From Phycisphaerae bacterium (GTDB taxonomy: Bacteria > Planctomycetota > Phycisphaerae > Sedimentisphaerales > Anaerobacaceae), in NCBI GenBank assembly GCA_030602845.1, contig JAUVYZ010000079.1, forward strand, positions 1 to 8,245: DNA of 8,245 nucleotides. Direction: 5' to 3'. Below, one piece after another: positions 1-5,647 of this stretch (the first letter of the stretch is position 1; the number at the start of each line of letters is the position of its first letter). The notes below the pieces were generated by a model. The model made no database searches. It was not told where the DNA came from and saw nothing but the letters and a program-made list of their open reading frames with translations. The position numbers and the translations under genes are program-made.

Positions 1-1
1 A

Positions 2-724
2 GTAGCACTTATAGTGCCGACCAAAGTAAATGATGCTGGGGCCAGGAAACTCCTGAATCAACTCAAGCGAGCCAATGTCAAGGTGCTTGGCAAAGAGAAG
101 AACCTGATTGTAGTACCGTTAAGCAGGTCAGTCAAGTCGAAGCTCTTGAAGATATCAGAAATGGGCGAATACCATTGCGGTGAACTGCCAAAGAGCGCCA
201 TCAAGCGCCTTCCCCCTGAATCACAAAGATTAGCCGAGTTGTGGAACTGGAGCATCATCAGCAAGAGGAAAAAAGTCACTGACGGCTCAGTGAAGTCGAT
301 CATGCGCAAGTTGAACCTTGAGATCGATAATAGAGGCAATGTCATCGACAAGAAGACGAGAAGATCCCTTGGCAAAACCGAACACAAGGAAGAGGTCACC
401 AAACAGGGCAACTGGTGGATATACATGTGGAGGTATTGGGACTTTGCTCCGGGTTGGTTTGGCTATTGGAGAAAGTACGCGACCAAGTCAAAGACATATG
501 TTGACGAGGCTCGTAGCAGCCGGCTTATTGTTGACCAAATCATTGCAGAGGTCGATGGCCCCCATCACTATGGGTATACGAAAAAGTACAACCGTTCCTA
601 TGCATACGCCTATGATTGGGCCTATGTGTGGGTCTGGGAATCCGATTGGTGTGATCACTGGTCGTGGGCCAAGAAGGGCAGCTCAACAGCCCAGGTTATA
701 AGGAGAACGACCTTCAGGTCGTAG
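2..724 (+). CDS. Unknown protein with a Trp/Tyr-rich C-terminal third, probably 5'-truncated
   Basis: I do not recognise this protein. The frame is open to the left edge. A GTG at 14 could start it (236 aa), but the 13 visible bases before it contain no ribosome binding site, so the true start may lie outside. Residues 1-130 (GTG numbering) are basic and hydrophilic (many Lys/Arg, LLNQLKRANVKVLGKEKN near the start). Residues 133-218 are extraordinary: about 12 Trp and 12 Tyr in about 86 residues, often alternating (WWIYMWRYW, AYAYDWAYVWVW), with few aliphatic residues. There is no hydrophobic run long enough for a membrane helix and no signal peptide in the visible part. The tail (SSTAQVIRRTTFRS) is polar. 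It shares strand with the next two genes and could belong to the same integron cassette region, but no attC was found after it. An aromatic carbohydrate- or surface-binding role is possible but unsupported. Confidence 0.5.
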   Translation, partial: VALIVPTKVNDAGARKLLNQLKRANVKVLGKEKNLIVVPLSRSVKSKLLKISEMGEYHCGELPKSAIKRLPPESQRLAELWNWSIISKRKKVTDGSVKSIMRKLNLEIDNRGNVIDKKTRRSLGKTEHKEEVTKQGNWWIYMWRYWDFAPGWFGYWRKYATKSKTYVDEARSSRLIVDQIIAEVDGPHHYGYTKKYNRSYAYAYDWAYVWVWESDWCDHWSWAKKGSSTAQVIRRTTFRS

Positions 725-804
725 TGAACACCTACACGTAAGGTGGATACTCGTCAGTATGTAAGAAGGGCGTGGGCCAGAAGTAGAAGCAGGGACAGTT
801 ACGA

Positions 805-1046
805 ATGGCGGGACTTTAAGCGAGATAATAGAGACGGACCCTTGTTTTGAAGCAACAGTATCTTATCTTTCAGCCTTGAAAGAATGTGAGGATGAAGGAT
901 GGAACGAGGATGAATGTCCTAAAGCATGGGGATATGGCGCGCAAGCTGTAATGTGTACCATGAAAGAGCTGGAGGAGATGAAGGGGCAGCTTGCAGATAT
1001 ATTTGGGAGACTTAAGCCTCCCAGACCAATCCCATGGCCAAAATAG
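805..1046 (+). pseudogene. Small Cys-containing protein gene with an apparent one-base frameshift near codon 4
   Basis: A good ribosome binding site (AGGGACA, 791-797) precedes ATG at 805, but that frame stops after four codons (M-A-G-L, TAA at 817-819). One frame over, from 816, an uninterrupted frame runs to TAG at 1044-1046 and reads like real protein: LSEIIETDPCFEATVSYL, then ALKECEDEG, CPKAWGYGAQ, VMCTMKELEEMKGQLADIF and a Pro-rich end. That frame is open from 765 but has no ATG or GTG before 951, and its first TTG is at 876. Restoring one base in the CTTT run near 814-817 would join both into about 81 aa. The product would be acidic and helical with four Cys and no signal peptide. I recognise no family. 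Causes could be a real mutation, an assembly error in the T run or, less likely, recoding. It lies between the Trp/Tyr-rich frame and the lipoprotein gene, all on one strand. Confidence 0.45.
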
Positions 1047-1110
1047 TGACTTGGCATGAACTAGGTACTAGGAAGATTGCATATACTCATTTCTTACTTA
1101 TAACCCTTTT

Positions 1111-1117
1111 AAAGGAG
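1111..1117 (+). promoter_or_regulatory. Ribosome binding site fixing the lipoprotein start
   Basis: AAAGGAG sits six bases before ATG 1124. This rules out the longer in-frame reading from ATG 1034, which would overlap the preceding gene end and put 30 extra residues before an otherwise normal lipoprotein signal peptide. Confidence 0.7.
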
Positions 1118-1123
1118 AAAAAA

Positions 1124-1531
1124 ATGAAGAGACTAAAGAATTTTGCGTTTACACTCCTGCCCTTGTTCGCTTTCGTTGGGTGTGCACCAGATTTAGTTGT
1201 GAAGAATGTGGATGTAACTTGGAATGCAGCAAATAAAAAGGCAGAAGCGAAAATTGCCAATATTGGCAACGGGGATGCAGGGAATTTTATGGTCTATTTC
1301 AACGGAGATGAGAATCCTGTGTCACCAAACCGTAGACCACAGGTAAGTCATAATGTACCAAGTCTAGCTAAAGGGGCGTCTATAACACTATATGCAGACT
1401 TTGCTCCACTTGCGCACCCCGATAATAACAACTTGGGAAACGTTTTTAAAATCACGGTATTAGTTGATCCTAAAGGAATGGTAAAGGAGTCAAATGAAAA
1501 CAACAACACCCAAGAAAAGCCAATACCATAA
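1124..1531 (+). CDS. Small CARDB-like lipoprotein, probable integron cassette gene
   Basis: 135 aa. Residues 1-20 form a lipoprotein signal peptide: basic MKRLKN, a hydrophobic core, and a lipobox-like FVGC with Cys20 as the lipidated residue. Phe at -3 is unusual but tolerable. Ala follows the Cys, so by the usual Gram-negative rule the mature protein should go to the outer membrane. The mature 115 residues match the pattern of a single CARDB-type immunoglobulin-like beta domain: PDLVVKNVDVTWN at the start, KIANIGNGDAGNF (the family's 'N-x-G' turn), VPSLAKGASITLY in the middle, and the closing ITVLVDPKGMVKESNENNN, which is the family's D-x(n)-V-x-E-x-N-E-x-N-N ending. Such domains mediate adhesion or protein contacts at the surface. 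The attC site begins 18 bases after the stop, the normal place for a cassette gene. The region is more AT-rich than the operon to the right. The lipoprotein call is solid; the CARDB call is by pattern. Confidence 0.8.
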   Translation: MKRLKNFAFTLLPLFAFVGCAPDLVVKNVDVTWNAANKKAEAKIANIGNGDAGNFMVYFNGDENPVSPNRRPQVSHNVPSLAKGASITLYADFAPLAHPDNNNLGNVFKITVLVDPKGMVKESNENNNTQEKPIP

Positions 1532-1548
1532 CTGGTGTGGGGAGAAAA

Positions 1549-1676
1549 GCCTAACAATTCACTCCACCAGACCGCTTGACAGTTGGGTTAAGCAGGTTTG
1601 TGCAATTTGGCATCGAAGCCCATATCATTTTCATAGTCCTTCGCTGTCAGGCGGCTGGTGAGTTCAGCTGTTAGCG
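1549..1676 (+). other. Integron attC recombination site (128 bp)
   Basis: The site opens with GCCTAAC (1549-1555), an exact R'' match to RYYYAAC, and closes with GTTAGCG (1670-1676), which matches the R' consensus GTTRRRY at its first five positions. The arms pair as attC sites do: CTAAC 1551-1555 with GTTAG 1670-1674 (R stem); an unpaired spacer (1556-1560 and 1664-1669); ACT 1561-1563 with AGT 1661-1663, CACCAG 1565-1570 with CTGGTG 1655-1660 and CCGC 1572-1575 with GCGG 1651-1654 (L stem); then T1576-G1650 wobble and TGACAG 1577-1582 with CTGTCA 1644-1649. Two bases on one arm, C1564 and A1571, are left out of the helix. On the recombining bottom strand these are G and T, the same base types reported as extrahelical in the Vibrio cholerae repeat structure. 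The remaining 1583-1643 is the variable terminal loop. Crossover is expected after G1670. Its length resembles long VCR-type sites. Confidence 0.85.
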
Positions 1677-1707
1677 CGAACTGATATGAGATCACAGCGA
1701 AAGAAGC

Positions 1708-1731
1708 CGTATGTATGTTCATACGCTTTTT
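1708..1731 (+). terminator. Hairpin plus T tract between cassette region and operon
   Basis: CGTATG (1708-1713) and CATACG (1720-1725) form a perfect 6-bp stem with a 6-base loop, followed by C and five T on the plus strand. That fits a weak intrinsic terminator for plus-strand transcripts leaving the cassette region. Read from the minus strand the same hairpin lies about 36-53 bases past the selD stop and is followed by a less T-rich stretch, so it may also help end the operon transcript. The stem is short and AT-containing, so efficiency is uncertain. Confidence 0.4.
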
Positions 1732-1760
1732 AAGACCAAATCATTTGCGAATCATACGCG

Positions 1761-3401
1761 TCAAGAGTTTTTGAGCTGTTCGTAAAAGACCATCGTCGGT
1801 GAGCCGCCAAATGCAATGCCCATCCAGGCGGCCTCATCAATCTCATCCTGTGTGAAACCTTTCTCTCTTGCTTTTTTCAGGTGCATTTTCAGGCACGGCC
1901 CGCACCGCGTAGCAACCGACAACGCAATGGCCATCGCCTGCTTGGTATAAGCATCCAGGCCGTGGGGTGAGCTTGTTGAGCCGAGAAAATCTATAAATTT
2001 GGCCTTAATCTGAGCAATATCAGAATCTTTACTAATTTTCTGCCCAGTAGAAGTTACAGCGTCAGCGCAGCAGGGGACTTCTTCACTTTTTGAGTCAGCA
2101 GACGTTTGCTTTAGAGGTTGTTCGGTTAGTGCTGCTTTTGGTGCAGGTTCGCTGGGCTTCGGCGAAGGTATCTTACGGCTGCCATCGGTTTTTATTTGAA
2201 CAAGGCCCGAACCTTTTCCAGAAACTCTGCCGATGACCGCAGCGGCGGCAATTCCTTTCCCTCGACTTCGCTCGGGACAGGCTTTGTGCAGGGCCTTGAG
2301 GAAATCATCGGCTTCACTTTCTGCAATGGCAACCAGCAGCCCGCCCGATGTTTGTGCGTCATAACATATATCAATCATCTCCTGTGGGAGCGAATCGGCA
2401 ACAACTACACGTTCGCCACAGGATTCCTTGTTCCGCTCGATAGCACCGGGCAATATACCCGCCGCGGCATATTCGAGCACACCGACAAATAGCGGAATAT
2501 TGTCCCAGACTACCTCCACATCGACGCCGCTCGACAAAGCCATCTCGGCCAGATGACCACACAGAGAAAAACCAGTAACATCGGTACAGGCGTGTGCGCC
2601 AAACTTGACCATTAACTGCGAAGCGGTTTTATTAAGTGTGGTCATCGACTCTGTTGCAACTTCGACACTTTTCTCATCGGCCCGGCCAATTTGTGAAGCA
2701 AATGCCACGATGCCCGTGCCTAACGGTTTGGTCAGAACAAGCACATCGCCCCGGCGTGCACCGGCGTTTGTTACTATCTTGTCCTTTTCTATCATTCCTG
2801 TTACAGCAAAGCCGGCTTTGATTTCGCTGTCGTTAATACTGTGGCCGCCAATAATTGCCACCCCCGCCTCTTTCATTTTGTCGATGCCGCCGCACAGAAT
2901 TTCATTCATCGCTTTGTCGGGGACCTTGCGAGCAGGAAATCCAATCACCGACAGGGCAGTCATAGGTGTCCCCCCCATAGCGTAGATGTCACTTACTGAA
3001 TTAGCGGCCGCCACCTGCCCGAACATATAAGGGTCATCAACCGAAGGCGTGAACACATCCACCGTCTGCACCAAGGCCTTTCCGTTGCCCATATCGTATA
3101 TTCCGGCATCGTCCCCTGCAGGCACACCAACCAGTACGCGTGGGTCATCATAGGTCGGCAAGTTCTTTAGAACCTCTTTCAAAAACGCCTGGTCTATCTT
3201 TGAAGCACAGCCGGCTTTTTCCACAAGCTTTGTCAATTGCACCGGCCCTGCCGGCGCCTCAAGCCGCTCGCCTGCGCACAAACAGATGTCCTTTTCTTTA
3301 AAAACGTCACAGGGACAGGGTTGCTTAGGGTCACAAATGCAGTGTCCAAGTCGTATAGAACGCTGCATAACCCGTTTTCGTCTTTCCATACTTATCATCA
3401 T
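1761..3401 (-). CDS. selD: Selenide, water dikinase (SelD) with N-terminal CxC segment and C-terminal AhpD-like domain
   Basis: SelD makes selenophosphate from selenide and ATP. The frame is open from a TTG at 3422, but ATG 3401 (546 aa) or ATG 3398 is preferred because GAGGG lies 4 or 7 bases upstream. Numbering from 3401: residues 21-42 hold three C-x-C pairs (C21/23, C29/31, C40/42), not part of ordinary SelD (E. coli SelD is 347 aa). The SelD core spans about 48-401: AGCASKI gives the catalytic Cys65 and Lys68 (E. coli Cys17/Lys20; Cys19 is Ser here), then GDDAG, QTVDVFTPSVDDPYMFG, GGHSINDSEIKAGFAVTG, TKPLGTG, CTDVTGFSLCGHL and QTSGGLL. A Pro/Ala/Ser-rich linker (about 409-446, with a vicinal Cys pair at 444-445) leads to an AhpD/carboxymuconolactone-decarboxylase-like domain with CGPCLKMH (C500, C503, H507), both Cys encoded by TGC. 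An 8-residue repeat-derived insert sits at 375-382. Last gene of the operon, 78 bases after the activator gene. Confidence 0.93.
   Translation of the reverse strand: MMISMERRKRVMQRSIRLGHCICDPKQPCPCDVFKEKDICLCAGERLEAPAGPVQLTKLVEKAGCASKIDQAFLKEVLKNLPTYDDPRVLVGVPAGDDAGIYDMGNGKALVQTVDVFTPSVDDPYMFGQVAAANSVSDIYAMGGTPMTALSVIGFPARKVPDKAMNEILCGGIDKMKEAGVAIIGGHSINDSEIKAGFAVTGMIEKDKIVTNAGARRGDVLVLTKPLGTGIVAFASQIGRADEKSVEVATESMTTLNKTASQLMVKFGAHACTDVTGFSLCGHLAEMALSSGVDVEVVWDNIPLFVGVLEYAAAGILPGAIERNKESCGERVVVADSLPQEMIDICYDAQTSGGLLVAIAESEADDFLKALHKACPERSRGKGIAAAAVIGRVSGKGSGLVQIKTDGSRKIPSPKPSEPAPKAALTEQPLKQTSADSKSEEVPCCADAVTSTGQKISKDSDIAQIKAKFIDFLGSTSSPHGLDAYTKQAMAIALSVATRCGPCLKMHLKKAREKGFTQDEIDEAAWMGIAFGGSPTMVFYEQLKNS
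2259..2282 (-). repeat. In-frame 24-bp repeat insertion (CPERSRG type) inside selD
   Basis: On the coding strand this is GCCTGTCCCGAGCGAAG followed by TCGAGGG, encoding CPERSRG. From memory, sequences of the form CCTGAGCGAAGTCGAAGG are dispersed in high copy in many environmental bacterial genomes and show up in proteins as CPERSRG or PSTSLRTG. In SelD the surrounding residues read ...KALHKA, then CPERSRGK, then GIAAAAVIG. Removing exactly 24 bases restores a normal junction between helix and the AAVIG strand. The insertion keeps the frame and falls in a surface loop near the end of the SelD core. Confidence 0.6.
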
Positions 3402-3430
3402 AATACCCTCGACAATAATCAAGAAAACTT

Positions 3431-3459
3431 ATTATATCCTTTGCATATCCTGAACACAA
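3431..3459 (-). promoter_or_regulatory. Possible sigma-70-type promoter in front of selD
   Basis: In the 78-base gap before selD, the minus strand carries a perfect TATAAT (3436-3431) with TTGTGT (3459-3454) 17 bases upstream, matching three of six -35 consensus bases. Transcription would begin near 3424, about 20 bases before the GAGGG and ATG at 3401. This is the only sizeable gap in the operon, which supports partly independent selD expression. It is consensus matching only. Confidence 0.35.
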
Positions 3460-3479
3460 GCAAAGCGCCCCATCGTCTG

Positions 3480-4268
3480 TCATGGTTTTGCTCCGTTAAG
3501 CTGGTCAGAAGCTCGAATTGCCGCTCCCAATGCGCCGGTCAATTGTGGGTCAGGCGATACAGCCACGCTCTGTTCAAGAGCGGACTGTAACACAGTATCC
3601 ATTCCTGAGATCATTGCCACGCCACCGGTCAAGATGATGGGCCGGTCAATGTTGCGGCCGGCCATTGTTATGACACGGGTGGCAATTGCCGCCTGAACTC
3701 CGGCAACAATATCTTCTCTTGCTTTGCCCGCAGCGAGCAGCCCAATAATCTCTGTCTCTGCAAACACGACGCACATACTACTTATTGCCGCCGGCTTTTT
3801 GCTTTTCGCAGCCATGTCACCAAGGGACTCAAGGCCCACTTCGAGACGCTCGGCAACAACTTCAAGAAAACGCCCGGTTCCTGCCGCGCAGCGGTCGTTC
3901 ATAGCGAAATCACGCACTTTCCCATCCCTATCCAAGCGAAGAAGCTTGCTGTCCTGTCCGCCAATATCAATAACGGTCATAGCATCCGGCACAAGATGAC
4001 GCACTCCCACAGCCTGGCAAGTAATTTCGGTTATAGTCGTATCAGCAATGCTAACTATATTTCTTCCATAACCTGTTGCCACAATTCTGGCGACATCTCC
4101 CCTGTTAATGTCATTGCCTTTCAGAAGTCCTTCGAAAAGTTCCAGGGCCAGCTTGTTCTGCTCAACGCCCTGGTCTATTACCCCTTTTGCTATAACAGCT
4201 CTGCTATCAGCATCTATCAGAACTATTTTTATTGTCCTTGAGCCGGCATCTATCCCTGCACAAATCAT
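3480..4268 (-). CDS. ATP-dependent activator of 2-hydroxyacyl-CoA dehydratase/double-cubane proteins (HgdC/YjiL family)
   Basis: 262 aa, full length for the BadF/BadG/BcrA/HgdC ATPase family. These homodimers carry one [4Fe-4S] cluster at the dimer interface and use ATP hydrolysis to push a single very low-potential electron into a partner iron-sulfur protein. Visible motifs: phosphate-1 loop GIDAGSRTIKIVLID (5-19); GYGRN (67-70 region); phosphate-2 motif DIGGQDSK (101-108); Cys127 in NDRCAAGTGRFLE and Cys166 in SSMCVVFAETEI, at the same residue numbers as the cluster ligands I recall for Acidaminococcus HgdC; adenosine-binding LTGGVAM (213-219); and GALGAA near the end. The ATG overlaps the upstream gene's stop in ATGA and has GGAGG five bases before it, so the two are probably translationally coupled. 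It is the only activator in the window and presumably serves the dehydratase-family proteins encoded just upstream. The true electron acceptor is inferred, not shown. Confidence 0.93.
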   Translation of the reverse strand: MICAGIDAGSRTIKIVLIDADSRAVIAKGVIDQGVEQNKLALELFEGLLKGNDINRGDVARIVATGYGRNIVSIADTTITEITCQAVGVRHLVPDAMTVIDIGGQDSKLLRLDRDGKVRDFAMNDRCAAGTGRFLEVVAERLEVGLESLGDMAAKSKKPAAISSMCVVFAETEIIGLLAAGKAREDIVAGVQAAIATRVITMAGRNIDRPIILTGGVAMISGMDTVLQSALEQSVAVSPDPQLTGALGAAIRASDQLNGAKP

Positions 4269-5647
4269 TTTTTCCTCCGTTCCTTTACGGTTTCTATTAG
4301 CGCTTCAAGCCGAGTACCCAGCGTCGGACGGATAGAATCCGTCACAGGTGGCACTTCAATCTCCAGTACGGGAACTTCGAGCCTGGACCGGACGACCTCA
4401 CCAATGACTTCGCCCTCTAAAGCGCAGTGACTTGCTCCGGGGATGCGGGAGATTAAAACCGCCTCAGAACCGAACCTGCGAATATCGGCACATATTCGTT
4501 CCGCCCGGTCGACTGATGAACCTACCATAGGGTCGGCAAGCGCCATCCGGGCCAGAGCTTCAGCCGGCGGTAACTCTTCCGGAATTGTATCGAGTGCGTG
4601 ACTAAAAAGATATTCGGTCCCGCATATTCTACCACCGCAGTCTTCGAGAAGATTCATCACCTGTAAATCCGCCACAGGGTTAACCCAAAAAATCCTGGCG
4701 GTATCATCGCCGAGAACGCCTCTTCCCGCCTGTACCCGGGTTTTCACCTCATCTATTAACTCTTTCAGTACACTAATCGTTTCGTCCCTGTCCGAACAAA
4801 AGTGTATCGCAAGCATCTCCGCAATAAGCATTTCAAGAGCCGGCAGCGGGCACACTTTAGCAGTGAATGTAACCTGTCGAAGCTCGGCGAGGTACCTGCG
4901 AACCTCGTTTGCTTTTTGAATTCCGGCTGACAGCTTTTTATCATCCAGGCGCTGTCCTGCTAATCGCTCCAGAGCAGTTCTGACCCGTTCCAGTTCTGAT
5001 TTGACAAATTCAACCTGGCGTTTTGGGGCACAGAACCCGCCCGGTAGTCTCACCGCCGCTTCATCGACCTCCGGGAAACGGCGATGCGGAATTTCCCACC
5101 ATAGTATAGGGTACCCAAGGCCGTTCAGTCGCTGGGCAATAGCGGAAAAGTCATCACAAGTTGCGCCAACGCTGCAGACCAATTGGTCCGGAATGGGAAA
5201 ATGTGCGCCTGTGACGAAAGCTCCCAGCATCGCCCGAACCGGACAAAAGGACTCGTCTATGCCGAGTGAATCAGCGGTCTCTAATAAGCCGGCACTCAGT
5301 TCCATCACACACGGAATCCACCAGGCTCCATCGGGGTAAAAGGCCACCACGTTGTCCAATGAATATGCCATTACCGGCACAGTGCCCAAATCCTTCATAG
5401 TGCCGACGATTCTCTTACCCTCGGCCCGGGCATTATGCAGCCGGTCTTCCTCTGTAAGCAGAAAGTTCCACAACCTAAGCGATGCAACCGAATTGTCATA
5501 GCGAAGCTTCAAAAGCCGGCGGTCTCCATCCCCAACATGTCGGCCAAGTGGGCCACCATAGCCTGGCTCGCGCAAGCCCGCTCGTCGCAGCTGCTCATAG
5601 CGTTCATCCCATTCTTCCAGCGTAATTTGCCCTGGTGCATTGTTCAT
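4265..5647 (-). CDS. 2-hydroxyacyl-CoA dehydratase family protein, large subunit-like
   Basis: 460 aa, close to the size of HgdA/FldB-type alpha subunits. The N-terminal 60 residues are charged and helical. Alignment by eye with the operon's double-cubane-like protein places three family cysteines: C135 in SFCPVRAMLG, C164 in ATCDDFSAI, and C408 in PGASHC. In the family, three such Cys hold one [4Fe-4S] cluster per subunit. The position of the first double-cubane Cys is replaced (TMKDLG, Lys85), so this subunit should not carry a double cubane. The central segment (210-305) is the usual helical insert with many charged residues, and the C-terminal Rossmann-like lobe contains NLLEDCGGRICGTEY (332-346). 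No signal peptide, so cytoplasmic. Overlaps the upstream gene by 4 bp (ATGA) with GGAGGTG five bases before the start, and overlaps the activator gene the same way. Probably the partner of the 329-residue protein. Family assignment is firm; substrate unknown. Confidence 0.85.
   Translation of the reverse strand: MNNAPGQITLEEWDERYEQLRRAGLREPGYGGPLGRHVGDGDRRLLKLRYDNSVASLRLWNFLLTEEDRLHNARAEGKRIVGTMKDLGTVPVMAYSLDNVVAFYPDGAWWIPCVMELSAGLLETADSLGIDESFCPVRAMLGAFVTGAHFPIPDQLVCSVGATCDDFSAIAQRLNGLGYPILWWEIPHRRFPEVDEAAVRLPGGFCAPKRQVEFVKSELERVRTALERLAGQRLDDKKLSAGIQKANEVRRYLAELRQVTFTAKVCPLPALEMLIAEMLAIHFCSDRDETISVLKELIDEVKTRVQAGRGVLGDDTARIFWVNPVADLQVMNLLEDCGGRICGTEYLFSHALDTIPEELPPAEALARMALADPMVGSSVDRAERICADIRRFGSEAVLISRIPGASHCALEGEVIGEVVRSRLEVPVLEIEVPPVTDSIRPTLGTRLEALIETVKERRKK

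Noticed and set aside
708..721. CGACCT-TC-AGGTCG inverted repeat at the end of the Trp/Tyr-rich frame
   Set aside because: The two-base loop is too tight for a terminator hairpin and no T tract follows; it is a short palindrome with no assigned role.
681..804. GCTCAAC (681-687) and GTTACGA (799-805) as a second attC site upstream
   Set aside because: GCTCAAC fits RYYYAAC, but the second box departs from GTTRRRY and the flanking arms do not pair.
743..850. Open frame from GTG 743 (VDTRQYVRRAWARSRSRDSY...), ending in TTT-TGA at 845-850, which could be a +1 slippage site into the frame read through 1046
   Set aside because: There is no ribosome binding site before the GTG, and the alternative start at ATG 805 has a good one and gives a more protein-like join. 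The TTTT run makes +1 slippage imaginable, but nothing else supports it.
863..1057. Minus-strand 64-residue frame opposite the small gene
   Set aside because: It is the antisense shadow of the 816-1043 frame, with low-complexity Ser/His composition and no ribosome binding site.
1077..1104. TTGCAT and TATAAC as a promoter for the lipoprotein gene
   Set aside because: The start point would fall on the ribosome binding site at 1111-1117; the alternative TATACT at 1082-1087 has no -35 partner at a proper distance.
1532..1570. CTGGTG (1532-1537) pairing with CACCAG (1565-1570) as a terminator after the lipoprotein gene
   Set aside because: The loop is 27 bases with no T tract, and CACCAG is better explained by its pairing inside attC.
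1899..1910. Selenocysteine in the AhpD-like active site or elsewhere in the operon
   Set aside because: Both active-site cysteines are encoded by TGC, and no operon gene is interrupted by an in-frame TGA.
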